61,617 nucleotides of DNA from positions 1 to 61,617 of the forward strand of contig CANAPP010000014.1 of assembly GCA_947363565.1 (NCBI GenBank). Direction: 5' to 3'. This DNA is from an uncultured Lachnospiraceae bacterium (GTDB lineage: Bacteria > Bacillota > Clostridia > Lachnospirales > Lachnospiraceae). The notes beneath the pieces were generated by a model that was not told the origin of the DNA, made no database searches, and saw only the letters and a program-made list of their open reading frames with translations. Each line of letters begins with the position of its first letter. The first letter of the stretch is position 1. Positions 1 through 8,824 of this stretch are shown piece by piece. The translations under genes and the position numbers were made by a program.

Positions 1-359
1 AACGCTTTACAAGGATCGGATTTGAATTCGAGGAATTCGGGCCGGAGGCGTACGCGGTACGGGCGGTTCCGGACAATCTTTTTTCCATTGCGAAGAAAGA
101 GATCCTTATGGAAATGATCGACAGTCTGTCCGACGAGATCAGCCGCAATCTGTCGCCGGACATTATTGATGAAAAGATTGCGTCTATGTCCTGCAAGGCG
201 GCAGTGAAAGGGAAGATGAAGCTTTCGGCGGCAGAAGTGGACGCACTGATCGGAGAGCTCCTGACCCTTAAGAATCCATATCATTGTCCCCACGGGAGAC
301 CGACCATTATCGCTATGTCTAAGCGGGAGCTGGAAAAGAAATTCAAGAGGATTGTGTAG
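1..359 (+). CDS. mutL: DNA mismatch repair protein MutL, C-terminal part (cut by window start)
   Basis: Open reading frame already running at base 3 and ending with TAG at 357-359; only about the last 118 residues are in the window. The segment matches the MutL C-terminal dimerisation and endonuclease domain and carries the CPHGRP motif (bases about 282-299) that contributes to the metal site of nicking-type MutL proteins. The N-terminal GHKL ATPase domain lies outside. MutL couples MutS mismatch recognition to strand incision. The next gene, miaA, starts on the base after the stop codon, a mutL-miaA linkage common in Firmicutes. The motif and gene order make the call firm despite truncation. 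Confidence 0.9.
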   Translation, partial: RFTRIGFEFEEFGPEAYAVRAVPDNLFSIAKKEILMEMIDSLSDEISRNLSPDIIDEKIASMSCKAAVKGKMKLSAAEVDALIGELLTLKNPYHCPHGRPTIIAMSKRELEKKFKRIV

Positions 360-1334
360 ATGAAGAAAAAACCGTTGATCATACTGACCGGACCGACGGC
401 AGTCGGGAAGACAAAAAGTTCCATCGGGCTTGCGAAAGCTGTAGGCGGGGAGATCATCTCCGCAGATTCCATGCAGGTTTATAAGGAGATGGATATTGGC
501 TCGGCAAAGATAAAGCCGGAGGAAATGGAAGGGATTCCCCATCATCTGATCGATGTGCTTTACCCTGACGAGGAGTTCCATGTTGTCCGTTTTCAGCAGA
601 TGGCCAAGGAAGCTATGGAGAAGATCTATGGGAACGGCCACATTCCGATCGTCGTGGGCGGCACCGGATTTTACATCCAGGCACTTCTCTATGACATTGA
701 TTTCACGGAGCATGAAGGGGATGTTTCTTACCGGGAAGAGCTTTTAAAGTTTGCCGGAGAAAACGGAGCTTTGGCCCTTCATGAGCGTCTCCGGGCCGTT
801 GACCCAAAAGCGGCAGAGGACATCCATTTTCATAATGTAAAACGGGTGATTCGGGCGCTTGAGTTCTACTTGCAGTCGGGAACCCGGATATCGGAGCACA
901 ACGAGACGGAGCGGAAAAAGACGTCTCCCTATGAATTTTTCTATTTTGTATTAAATGATGACAGAGAGCGCCTGTATGGGCGCATCAACCGGCGTGTGGA
1001 CCAGATGCTTAAGGAAGGGCTTGAGGAAGAAGTCCTTGCGCTTAAAAATAAGGGGTATAAAAAAGATATGGTCTCCATGCAGGGGCTTGGCTACAAGGAG
1101 ATGCTTGACTATCTTGACGGCGGGTGTACGCTCGAGGAAGCAGTCTATCGGATCAAGAGGGATACGAGGCATTTTGCCAAACGCCAGATTACATGGTTTA
1201 AACGGGAACGGGATGTGATCTGGATTGATAAGCAGGCCTGTGATTACGATGAAGAAAAGATATTAAGTACAATGTTAACGTATATGGAGGGAGTTATATG
1301 TTACAGAGATTATTCGGAGGTTCGAAATTTTTAA
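360..1334 (+). CDS. miaA: tRNA dimethylallyltransferase MiaA
   Basis: A 324-residue protein, the usual length for MiaA, which transfers the dimethylallyl group to A37 of tRNAs reading UNN codons. The P-loop GPTAVGKT is at residues 10-17, followed by the family signature SADSMQVYKEMDIGSAK near residues 35-51 and VVGGTGFY near 97-104. The ATG directly follows the mutL stop (TAG/ATG), so translational coupling is likely. The 3' end overlaps the next ORF by 37 bases, so the last dozen residues are probably not conserved. Confidence 0.95.
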   Translation: MKKKPLIILTGPTAVGKTKSSIGLAKAVGGEIISADSMQVYKEMDIGSAKIKPEEMEGIPHHLIDVLYPDEEFHVVRFQQMAKEAMEKIYGNGHIPIVVGGTGFYIQALLYDIDFTEHEGDVSYREELLKFAGENGALALHERLRAVDPKAAEDIHFHNVKRVIRALEFYLQSGTRISEHNETERKKTSPYEFFYFVLNDDRERLYGRINRRVDQMLKEGLEEEVLALKNKGYKKDMVSMQGLGYKEMLDYLDGGCTLEEAVYRIKRDTRHFAKRQITWFKRERDVIWIDKQACDYDEEKILSTMLTYMEGVICYRDYSEVRNF

Positions 1335-1591
1335 AAAAGATGAATACGCTGATGGAGCTTTATGCAGTCAGTCACAATGCGGAGGCGGCCTATAAGGAGC
1401 TTATGGGGCTTGAGCCGTATATTAAGACCAGGGGGGAGCGGGCGTGGTACAATCTGAACCAGGCGGCGCTTCTCTATGATCTTAAGAGATTTGAGCTGGC
1501 GGCAGATATTATCCGGGAGATCCGGCCGCTCAATCCGGAGTTTGATGCGAAGTGCGCGGAAGTAAAGACGAAGATCATGAATGCGCTGTAG
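1298..1591 (+). CDS. Small TPR-like protein of unknown function
   Basis: A 97-residue ORF starting inside the end of miaA (37-base overlap) behind a clear GGAGG at about 1286-1291. The sequence is helical and resembles one or two tetratricopeptide-like hairpins (RAWYNLNQAALLYDLKRFE, then a second helix pair). There is no signal peptide, membrane segment or catalytic motif. I do not recognise a named family. Its good RBS, its overlap with miaA and the gene that follows at 1605 argue that it is real and co-expressed. It may be a short protein-binding scaffold, but no function is assigned. Confidence 0.7.
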   Translation: MLQRLFGGSKFLKKMNTLMELYAVSHNAEAAYKELMGLEPYIKTRGERAWYNLNQAALLYDLKRFELAADIIREIRPLNPEFDAKCAEVKTKIMNAL

Positions 1592-1604
1592 GAAGGGGAA
1601 TTCT

Positions 1605-2885
1605 ATGAAGATCAATGATATATATCAGAACCTTGGGATCCGTCCGTCCGTATTGGAATTTGGTTCTGCCATTGAAAGAAATCTAAAGGAACGTTTTGAT
1701 GCGATTGATAAAACTGCCGAGTACAATCAGCTCAAAGTCATAGGAGCGATGCAGGACAACCGAGTGAACGCAGACTGCTTTCATTTTGCCAGTGGTTACG
1801 GGTATGACGATGTGGGAAGGGATACGCTGGAGGCAGTGTATGCCTCGGTATTCCATACAGAGAGCGCACTTGTGCGCCCCCAGGTCACCTGCGGGACTCA
1901 CGCGCTGGCGCTGGCTCTCGGAGCGAATCTAAGACCGGGAGATGAGCTTTTGTCTGCGGGAGGCAAACCTTATGATACATTGGAAGAGGTGATCGGTATC
2001 CGCCCGTCCAACGGTTCTTTGGCGGAATACGGCATTTCCTACCGGCAGGCAGATCTTCTTCCTGACGGAAGCTTTGACTTTGACGGGATCAAAGCAGCCA
2101 TAAATGAGAGGACGAAGATGGTAACGGTCCAGCGCTCCAAGGGGTATCAGACGAGACCGAGCTTTTCCGTGGCACAGATTGGAGAAGTGATTCGCTTTGT
2201 CAAAGAGATCAAGCCGGAGATCATCTGCATGGTGGACAACTGCTACGGGGAATTCGTGGAAGAAACAGAGCCCAGTGATGTGGGTGCAGACATGGTGGTA
2301 GGCTCCCTCATTAAGAATCCCGGCGGCGGCCTTGCGCCCATCGGCGGATACATCGCAGGCAGAAAGGATCTGATCGACGCTTGCGGCTACCGGCTGACTT
2401 CTCCGGGACTCGGCAAAGAGGTGGGGGCGTCTCTTGGGGTGATGCAGTCTTTTTACCAGGGACTTTTTCTGGCTCCGACCGTAGTTGCCAGTGCTCTGAA
2501 GGGAGCTGTCTTTGCTGCAAATATCTATGAGAAACTGGGGTTTAACGTGGTGCCTGACAGTTCACAGAGCCGCCATGACATTATCCAGGCGGTAGAATTT
2601 GGGACACCGGAGGGTGTGATCGCTTTCTGTAAGGGGATCCAGGCGGCGGCGCCCGTAGATGCTTACGTGACACCGGAACCGTGGGCGATGCCGGGGTATG
2701 ACAGTGATGTGATCATGGCGGCAGGTGCATTTGTCCAGGGGTCATCCATTGAGCTTAGCGCCGACGGTCCCATCAAACCGCCTTTTGCAGTCTATTTCCA
2801 AGGCGGGCTTACCTGGCCTCACGCGAAGCTTGGTATCCTTAAATCCTTAGAGTATCTGGTCAGGGAGGAGATTGTAAAACTATAA
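1605..2885 (+). CDS. Methionine gamma-lyase family protein (YnbB/'aluminium resistance' family), PLP-dependent
   Basis: Start chosen at ATG 1605 behind GGAAGGGGA (1591-1599); an in-frame upstream ATG at 1581 lies inside the previous gene with no RBS. The 426-residue product is a fold-type I PLP enzyme. It has a cofactor-binding segment (TCGTHALALAL near 107-117), an Asp in MVDNCYGEF for the pyridine nitrogen, and the probable Schiff-base lysine in SLIKNPGGG near residue 237. This family is common in Firmicutes and annotated as methionine gamma-lyase-like or aluminium resistance protein. The true substrate is not settled; sulfur amino acid cleavage is an inference. The stop overlaps the next ATG by one base (TAATG). 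Confidence 0.85.
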   Translation: MKINDIYQNLGIRPSVLEFGSAIERNLKERFDAIDKTAEYNQLKVIGAMQDNRVNADCFHFASGYGYDDVGRDTLEAVYASVFHTESALVRPQVTCGTHALALALGANLRPGDELLSAGGKPYDTLEEVIGIRPSNGSLAEYGISYRQADLLPDGSFDFDGIKAAINERTKMVTVQRSKGYQTRPSFSVAQIGEVIRFVKEIKPEIICMVDNCYGEFVEETEPSDVGADMVVGSLIKNPGGGLAPIGGYIAGRKDLIDACGYRLTSPGLGKEVGASLGVMQSFYQGLFLAPTVVASALKGAVFAANIYEKLGFNVVPDSSQSRHDIIQAVEFGTPEGVIAFCKGIQAAAPVDAYVTPEPWAMPGYDSDVIMAAGAFVQGSSIELSADGPIKPPFAVYFQGGLTWPHAKLGILKSLEYLVREEIVKL

Positions 2886-4132
2886 TGAAAAAGATCGTGA
2901 TCATCGGCGGCGGCGCTGCCGGCATGGCGGCAGCAATTGTCGCAGCCAGGGTAGATGATAAGGCAGAGATCCATCTGTTGGAGCACAAGGAGCTGGTAGG
3001 CAAAAAGATTCTCTCCACCGGAAACGGGCGCTGCAATTTTACCAATGAAAAGATGGGTATTGATTTCTACCACAGCGAGGATCCGGAAGTTGTCCGTCAG
3101 GTCCTCTCACAGTTCGGGACGGAGGAGACGCTTAAATTCTTTCGGGAATCCGGCATTTTCTCCAAATCAAAAAACGGATATTATTATCCACGCTCGGACC
3201 AGGCGGCAGTTGTCCGGGAACTTTTTGCACTTCGCCTTGAGCGCATGGGAATCCATGTCCGTGCGGGAATACATGTGAACAGTATAAAGAGAGCGGGGAC
3301 TGGTTTTCGGATCGATGTCCTTGAGACGGGCGAAAGGAAAAAAACTGCACAGATAAAAGCGGATAAGGTGATTCTTTGTGCCGGCGGAAAGGCGTCGCCG
3401 GTTCTCGGTTCGGACGGAAGCGGGTATGACCTGGCAAAAAGACTTGGACACACGATCGTACCGGTTGTACCGGCGCTGGTGCAGCTTCGGGTGAAAGACA
3501 GCCCCCTTAAGGCAGCCGCAGGTGTGCGCACGGATGCGGCAGTGAGCATCTATGAAAATCGGAAGTTAAAGGGAACTGATGCCGGGGAGCTGCAGATTAC
3601 GGATTATGGAATCTCCGGAATCCCGGTGTTCCAAGTAAGCCGCCACGCAGCGAAAGCTCTCTATTACAAACGTCCCGTGAGGGCAGAGATTGATTTCCTG
3701 CCGGAGATTCAGATGGACGCGGTGACGAGTGTGATGCGCTTCTGGAAAAAGCGACACAGGCAGCAAAAAGTCTCGGAGCTTTTTTTAGGGGCATTTAACA
3801 AAAAGCTGATTCCGTGCCTGTTAAAATGCGCGGGGATTCCCATGCACCTTAAAGCAGGTGAACTAAATGATGATACACTCGTTTCCCTTGCCTCCATATG
3901 TAAGAATTTTTCCCTGGATATTGAAGCCACCAACGGCTTTGCCAATGCGCAGGTCTGTGCCGGCGGTGTTCGGCTGAAGGAGATAAATCCGGCCACCATG
4001 GAGTCTTTATGCTGCAAGAATCTTTATCTTGCGGGAGAACTTCTTGATGCGGACGGTGTATGCGGAGGATACAACTTACAGTGGGCATGGGCTACGGGGC
4101 ATCTAGCCGGTTTCGCCGCCGCGGATAATTAA
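2885..4132 (+). CDS. HI0933/BaiN-family FAD-dependent oxidoreductase
   Basis: A 415-residue flavoprotein. The N-terminal dinucleotide-binding motif GGGAAGMAAA is at residues 8-17, followed by the family signature GKKILSTGNGRCNFTN near 39-54 and a C-terminal FAD-contact segment (LYLAGELLDADGVCGGYNLQ). Members of this family are usually called NAD(P)/FAD-dependent oxidoreductase; one relative in bile-acid-converting Clostridium was named BaiN. Here it sits in a housekeeping run after miaA, not in a bai operon, so a bile-acid role should not be assumed. It overlaps the previous stop by one base. Confidence 0.85.
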   Translation: MKKIVIIGGGAAGMAAAIVAARVDDKAEIHLLEHKELVGKKILSTGNGRCNFTNEKMGIDFYHSEDPEVVRQVLSQFGTEETLKFFRESGIFSKSKNGYYYPRSDQAAVVRELFALRLERMGIHVRAGIHVNSIKRAGTGFRIDVLETGERKKTAQIKADKVILCAGGKASPVLGSDGSGYDLAKRLGHTIVPVVPALVQLRVKDSPLKAAAGVRTDAAVSIYENRKLKGTDAGELQITDYGISGIPVFQVSRHAAKALYYKRPVRAEIDFLPEIQMDAVTSVMRFWKKRHRQQKVSELFLGAFNKKLIPCLLKCAGIPMHLKAGELNDDTLVSLASICKNFSLDIEATNGFANAQVCAGGVRLKEINPATMESLCCKNLYLAGELLDADGVCGGYNLQWAWATGHLAGFAAADN

Positions 4133-4171
4133 GACAGGCAGGGAAATATGATATATCGGAGGAGGATGAAT

Positions 4172-5830
4172 ATGTTCCGGTTACAGCAGGTTAAATTAAA
4201 GATTCCGCACACAGAGGATCAGCTTTTTGAAAAGGTCTGCAGGCTTCTGCGGGTTGATGGGGACGCAGTGATCTCTTACCGGATCACCAGGCGTTCCCTT
4301 GATGCGAGGAAGAAGCCGGAGCTTTTCTATGTCTACACCGTAGAAGTCGGGCTGAAACGCGAATCTGCAGTAAAAAAAAGGCTGAGGAATAAGCATATAC
4401 AGTTTTTGGAAAAGGAGATGCCTTACCGCGCCGTCCCAACCGGGATGAACGTGCTTTTTCACCGCCCGGTAGTCATCGGGACAGGCCCGGCAGGGCTTTT
4501 TTGCGGTTATCAGTTGGCCAAGCTTGGATATCGACCGGTTCTTTTCGAACGGGGCGCCAAGGTCAGGGAACGGATAGAAGATGTGGAGCGTTTCTGGCGG
4601 GGAGGAACCTTGGATAAGGATTCCAATGTCCAGTTCGGCGAGGGCGGGGCGGGGACATTTTCCGACGGGAAGCTTAATACCCTCGTCCATGACGGCAGCG
4701 GGAGGAACCAGGAGGTGCTCCGGATTTTTCATGAATTCGGCGCGCCAGAGCAGATCCTTTATGACAGCAGGCCGCATATCGGCACGGATATCCTCTGTGA
4801 TATTGTGGAGCGCATGCGAAAGGAGATCATCCGGCTCGGCGGTGAGGTCAGGTTCCATTCCTGTGTACAGGATTTCGAGACCGGTGTGGGAGCGGACGGT
4901 GAAGAATTCCTTAAGGCAGTCTGGGTGCGGGATACAAAGACCGGGGAGGTAAGAAGGGTCGCTGCGGAGACTGCCGTGCTTGCCATCGGCCATAGTGCCA
5001 GGGATACGTTCCAGACGCTTCACGACCGCGGCATCAGGATGCAGGCGAAATCTTTTGCCGTGGGCGTCCGCATGGAGCATCCCCAGGAGTTCATCAATGA
5101 GAGCCAGTACGGGAAGGGGTACGATACCTGTCTGCCGGCGGCGCCCTACAAGCTGACGGCGAAAGCGGAAGATGGCCGGGGCGTCTACACCTTCTGCATG
5201 TGTCCCGGCGGTTATGTGGTGAATGCCTCTTCCGAGGAGGGGCGCCTTGCGGTAAACGGCATGAGCTACAGCAAGCGGGACGGAAAGAACGCCAACAGCG
5301 CGGTCATCGTCACGGTGACCCCGGAGGATTTCGGCTCCGGTGATCCACTCTCCGGCATGGAGTTCCAAAGACGGCTTGAGGAGGCAGCCTACCGGGAAGG
5401 CGGCGGAAAGATCCCGGTGCAGTTGTTTGGAGACTACATCAAAAACCAGCCTTCCACACAAGAGGACGCTCCTGCAAAAGGGGCTTATTTCACGCCACAG
5501 ATGAAGGGGGGTTACGCCTGGGCGAATGTGCGGAGAATCTTTCCGGAGAATCTGGCCCTTGCTATCGAGCAGGGTATACGCCAGTTTGATCAGAAGCTTA
5601 AAGGCTATGCTAGGAAAGACGCGCTTCTTTCCGGAGTGGAGAGCAGGACCTCGTCCCCCTTGCGGATTCTCAGGGACGAAACCTTCCAGAGCAGCATAAA
5701 GGGAATCTATCCCTGTGGCGAAGGAGCAGGCTATGCGGGCGGTATTACATCAGCCGCCATAGACGGACTGAAAGTGACAGAAAGTATCATAAAAGTATGG
5801 TGTCCGTTCGACAGAGCGGACACGCCTTAA
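4172..5830 (+). CDS. FAD-dependent dehydrogenase, COG2509 family
   Basis: Start placed at ATG 4172, seven bases after GGAGGAGG (4158-4165); in-frame ATGs at 4148 and 4166 lie before or inside that RBS. The 552-residue protein has an N-terminal basic domain of about 90 residues, then a Rossmann motif GTGPAGLFCGYQLA, a conserved VQFGEGGAGTFSDGKL stretch, and a C-terminal GEGAGYAGGITSAA segment that contacts FAD. Such proteins are uncharacterised but widespread in anaerobes. It directly follows another flavoprotein, so the two may share a redox partner, though nothing proves this. Very long antisense ORFs opposite this gene are codon-bias shadows. Confidence 0.85.
   Translation: MFRLQQVKLKIPHTEDQLFEKVCRLLRVDGDAVISYRITRRSLDARKKPELFYVYTVEVGLKRESAVKKRLRNKHIQFLEKEMPYRAVPTGMNVLFHRPVVIGTGPAGLFCGYQLAKLGYRPVLFERGAKVRERIEDVERFWRGGTLDKDSNVQFGEGGAGTFSDGKLNTLVHDGSGRNQEVLRIFHEFGAPEQILYDSRPHIGTDILCDIVERMRKEIIRLGGEVRFHSCVQDFETGVGADGEEFLKAVWVRDTKTGEVRRVAAETAVLAIGHSARDTFQTLHDRGIRMQAKSFAVGVRMEHPQEFINESQYGKGYDTCLPAAPYKLTAKAEDGRGVYTFCMCPGGYVVNASSEEGRLAVNGMSYSKRDGKNANSAVIVTVTPEDFGSGDPLSGMEFQRRLEEAAYREGGGKIPVQLFGDYIKNQPSTQEDAPAKGAYFTPQMKGGYAWANVRRIFPENLALAIEQGIRQFDQKLKGYARKDALLSGVESRTSSPLRILRDETFQSSIKGIYPCGEGAGYAGGITSAAIDGLKVTESIIKVWCPFDRADTP
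5800..5823 (+). terminator. Hairpin across the end of the FAD dehydrogenase gene
   Basis: Inverted repeat GTGTCCG/CGGACAC with inner pairs TTC/GAG gives about ten stacked pairs and a four-base loop, lying over the last codons before the stop at 5828-5830. It is followed by GCCTTAAGAAATTTTTAA, not by a clean T-run, so it is at best a weak terminator or a 3'-end stabiliser. Confidence 0.35.
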
Positions 5831-5852
5831 GAAATTTTTAATAGCATAACAC

Positions 5853-5881
5853 TATACACTTTTTCGGAAATATGATAGAAT
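5853..5881 (+). promoter_or_regulatory. Candidate sigma-A promoter for DUF4321-radC-mreB
   Basis: TATACA (5853-5858), 17-base spacer, TAGAAT (5876-5881). This falls in the only sizeable gap before the DUF4321 gene at 5931, leaving an untranslated leader of roughly 40 bases. The match is moderate. Confidence 0.5.
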
Positions 5882-5930
5882 GTATTGAGTTTTCTAAGAG
5901 ATAAACGGGCAGTGGGAGGAGTACATAATT

Positions 5931-6191
5931 ATGAAGGGAACAGGTGGCAAGAATAACTGGGCATTGTTTCTGCTGATTCTGGCAGGGATTGTCCTTGGTG
6001 GATTTATCGGGATGCTGGCGGAAGGAGTATCTGCCTTAAGCTGGCTTGGCTACGGCCAGTCCTTCGGCCTTGAAGAGCCGGTGGCGCTGAACCTTGGCAT
6101 ATTGGTCATTTCTTTCGGGCTGTCGATCAAGATCACGATCGCCAGTATTATCGGAGTTGTCCTTGCGATTATAATTTACCGGTTCTTGTAA
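5931..6191 (+). CDS. DUF4321 domain membrane protein
   Basis: An 86-residue protein with a hydrophobic segment at about residues 10-30 and another at about 53-84, separated by a short polar loop (SWLGYGQSFGLEEP). Length, topology and position just ahead of radC-mreB match the DUF4321 family of Clostridia. GGGAGGAG precedes the ATG by about ten bases. The function is unknown; a link to cell envelope growth is suggested only by its neighbours. Confidence 0.75.
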   Translation: MKGTGGKNNWALFLLILAGIVLGGFIGMLAEGVSALSWLGYGQSFGLEEPVALNLGILVISFGLSIKITIASIIGVVLAIIIYRFL

Positions 6192-6226
6192 GTTCTCAGC
6201 GAATATCGCATGAATCTAAAGATAAG

Positions 6227-6928
6227 ATGAATCAATCTAATACAATGAAAAAAATCCCTGATATGGAGCGTCCCTATGAGAAATGCTTAAGGTCCGGGGC
6301 GCCGGGCTTAAGCGATGCGGAGCTTTTAGCAGTCGTCCTTCGGACAGGCAGCCGGGGTGAGAATGTGATCGAGCTTGCCAAGCGGCTTCTTTATTATTCC
6401 GGCGAAGACGGCATCTTAGGGCTTCACCATTTTTCCGTGGAGCAGCTTGTAAAGATCCGCGGGATCGGCAAGGTGAAAGCCGTGCAGCTCCTCTGCATCC
6501 TCGAGCTTGCGAGGAGACTTTCCAAGGCGTCCGCCTCTGCGTCAGTTTCCTTTTCCACCCCGGCTTCCGTGGCGGAGTATTATATGGAAGATCTGCGCCA
6601 TGAGAGCCAGGAAGTGATGAAGCTGGTGATGATCAATTCCAAGGGTAAGCTCATCGGTGAGAATGAGGTTTCCAAGGGCACGGTGAATGCCTCAATCATC
6701 ACGCCCCGGGAGATATTTATCGAAGCGCTGCAGAGGCAGGCGGTTGCCGTCGTGGCGATGCATAATCATCCCAGCGGCGATCCTACCCCTAGCGAGGAGG
6801 ATATCCTGCTGACCAGGCGTATTCAAAAAGCGGGGCATATCATCGGGGTAGAACTGTTAGATCATATCATTATTGGGAATAATTGTTATATCAGTCTGCG
6901 TGAAGAGGGTATTCTTGAGAAAGGGTAA
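6227..6928 (+). CDS. radC: RadC-family JAB1/MPN domain protein
   Basis: A 233-residue protein of normal RadC length. The N-terminal part has a helix-hairpin-helix-like region (VKIRGIGKVKAVQL, about 77-90). The C-terminal JAMM metalloprotease-like site HNHPSGDPTPSEED has the zinc-ligand arrangement H-x-H-x10-D. RadC is named for a DNA repair phenotype that was later reassigned, and its biochemical role is unclear. It commonly sits upstream of mreBCD, as here. The ATG at 6227 has only a weak RBS; an ATG at 6245 is an alternative start. Confidence 0.92.
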   Translation: MNQSNTMKKIPDMERPYEKCLRSGAPGLSDAELLAVVLRTGSRGENVIELAKRLLYYSGEDGILGLHHFSVEQLVKIRGIGKVKAVQLLCILELARRLSKASASASVSFSTPASVAEYYMEDLRHESQEVMKLVMINSKGKLIGENEVSKGTVNASIITPREIFIEALQRQAVAVVAMHNHPSGDPTPSEEDILLTRRIQKAGHIIGVELLDHIIIGNNCYISLREEGILEKG

Positions 6929-6933
6929 GACAG

Positions 6934-7959
6934 ATGGCGAAGAATACATACGGGCTTGATCTGGGCTCCTATGAAATTAAAGTTTATGATAAAAAAAATG
7001 ACAGGATCTGGAAGGCGAAAGATGCCATCGCCATTATCAACGGCAAAGAGATATTTGCCATCGGCGACGACGCCTATGTGATGTATGAGAAGACGCCGGA
7101 GAACATCGAGGTGGTGTTCCCCATGAAGAGCGGGGTGATCTCCAGGTTTAACAATATGCAGTTTCTGCTCCAGGGGCTTCTTAAAAAGGAGCGGCAGTCA
7201 GGAAAAGGCTCTGAATATGTCATTGCGGTGCCTACCGATGTGACGGAGGTTGAAAAGAAGGCCTTCTTTGACCTGGTCATCCACTCCACCGCCAGGGCCA
7301 AGGAGGTGAACATCGTCGAGCGTGCCATCGCTGACGCTGTGGGGATGGACCTGGATGTGAAGAATACCAACGGCCTTCTGGTGGTCAACTTCGGGGGCGA
7401 GACGACGGAAGTATCGGTGCTCGTCGGCGGAGGTATGGTGTTTAACCAGCTGATGAAGCTTGGGGGCGTATTTCTTGATGAATCCATCGCCAGCCTGGTG
7501 CGCAGAAGCCACGATTTTCTGATCGGGCGGCTGACTGCGGAGGCGCTCAGGAAGCGCTTCGGCGTCTATACCGGGGAACCGGAGGATACGGCGGTGATGG
7601 TTGCGGGAAGAGATCTGATCACGGGACTTCCTGTGCGGAAACCGATCACTCTCGGGCTTGTCCGTTCTTCCTTAAGAGACCCGCTCCTTGACTGCGTGCG
7701 CTCCGTGCTGTCACTGATCGACCGGACGCCGCCGGAGATCCGCACGGCGATCTATGAGAACGGGATATTCCTGACGGGAGGGATCGCCAACATGCCCGGG
7801 CTTGACACATATATCGAAAAAGCCACCGGGATCCGCACAAGGACAGCGCCGGATCCGGAGCTTTGCACCGTCATGGGGCTTAAAAAGATCATTTTGTCGA
7901 GCGAGTTAAGTAAATTTGCATATTCAATGTTAGATGAGAAATATAGGTGGATGAGATAA
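6934..7959 (+). CDS. mreB: Divergent MreB-like actin homolog
   Basis: A 341-residue actin-fold protein directly before mreC and mreD. Phosphate-1 loop GLDLGSYEIKVY lies at residues 7-18, phosphate-2 VNFGGETTEV at 151-160, and the adenosine loop LTGGIANMPG at 280-289. MreB filaments orient lateral wall synthesis with MreC, MreD, RodA and a class B PBP. Oddities: the usual DIGGGT of phosphate-2 reads NFGGET, so the conserved Asp is Asn152, while a Glu at 129 in VERAIADAVG keeps the place of the catalytic Glu. Nucleotide turnover may be altered. Position and motifs support the MreB role; divergence lowers certainty about mechanism. Confidence 0.82.
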   Translation: MAKNTYGLDLGSYEIKVYDKKNDRIWKAKDAIAIINGKEIFAIGDDAYVMYEKTPENIEVVFPMKSGVISRFNNMQFLLQGLLKKERQSGKGSEYVIAVPTDVTEVEKKAFFDLVIHSTARAKEVNIVERAIADAVGMDLDVKNTNGLLVVNFGGETTEVSVLVGGGMVFNQLMKLGGVFLDESIASLVRRSHDFLIGRLTAEALRKRFGVYTGEPEDTAVMVAGRDLITGLPVRKPITLGLVRSSLRDPLLDCVRSVLSLIDRTPPEIRTAIYENGIFLTGGIANMPGLDTYIEKATGIRTRTAPDPELCTVMGLKKIILSSELSKFAYSMLDEKYRWMR

Positions 7960-7960
7960 G

Positions 7961-8818
7961 ATGAAGATAAAAAACCAGCCGAGGCTTCCGGGAAGATATG
8001 TGCTGATTATCCTTAGCCTTTTATGCCTGCTGCTGCTTGGCATCGAGCGTTTTACCGATACGGGCGGGCCGCTCAGGATCATCGCCAACTATACGGTGGT
8101 CCCTATGCAGAAGGGGATCAGCTATGTGGGCATGTGGATCAGCGACATGTCGGACAACTTCGAGACGATGAAAGAGATGCAGAAAAAGAACGAAAAACTT
8201 CAGAAAAAGGTAGATGCCCTCACGATAGATAATACGAGGCTACGGCAGGAGCAGTATGAGCTGGAGCGCCTGAGGGAGCTTTACAAGCTGGATGAGAATT
8301 ATTCGGATTACGAAAAAATAGGCGCCCGGGTCGTAGCCAATAACGGGAGCAACTGGTTCAGCGATTTTACCATTGACAAGGGCAAAAATGACGGGATCAA
8401 GGTGAACTGCAATGTGATGGCAGGAAGCGGCCTTGTGGGAACCGTGACGGAAGTCGGGCCGGATTATGCCAGGGTGCGTTCCATCATCGATGATGCCAGC
8501 AATGTGAGTGCCATCATCCTTTCGACCTCGGACACCTGTATGGTGCGGGGTGACTTAAGCCTGATGTCCGACGGGCGGCTCCGCTTTGAAAAGCTTGCCA
8601 ACAATGACAATAAAGTTGAGGTGGGCGAGCAGGTTGTCACCTCCCATGTCAGCAACCGGTTCGTCCAGGGGCTGTTCATCGGCTACGTCAGCGAGATCGA
8701 GGTGGACCCGAATAACCTGACCAGGTCGGGGTATATCACGCCGGCCGTGGATTTCAGCAAACTCCAGGAGGTTCTTGTCATCACAAAGACCAAACAGGAT
8801 ATGGTAGGGGGAAAGTGA
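7961..8818 (+). CDS. mreC: Rod shape-determining protein MreC
   Basis: A 285-residue bitopic protein with one N-terminal transmembrane segment (about residues 11-28), a coiled coil at about 65-107 (KEMQKKNEKLQKKVDAL and following) and a C-terminal beta-rich MreC core containing RVVANNGSNWFSDFTIDKG and VTEVGPDYARV. MreC links the MreB/RodA/PBP2 elongation complex across the membrane. The ATG is one base after the mreB stop, so the genes are coupled. Confidence 0.93.
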   Translation: MKIKNQPRLPGRYVLIILSLLCLLLLGIERFTDTGGPLRIIANYTVVPMQKGISYVGMWISDMSDNFETMKEMQKKNEKLQKKVDALTIDNTRLRQEQYELERLRELYKLDENYSDYEKIGARVVANNGSNWFSDFTIDKGKNDGIKVNCNVMAGSGLVGTVTEVGPDYARVRSIIDDASNVSAIILSTSDTCMVRGDLSLMSDGRLRFEKLANNDNKVEVGEQVVTSHVSNRFVQGLFIGYVSEIEVDPNNLTRSGYITPAVDFSKLQEVLVITKTKQDMVGGK

Positions 8819-8824
8819 TATTTT

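Noticed and set aside
4196-5461. 421-residue minus-strand ORF opposite the COG2509 flavoprotein gene
   Set aside because: No RBS and no recognisable motif. The plus-strand frame is a complete conserved enzyme, so this is a codon-bias shadow.
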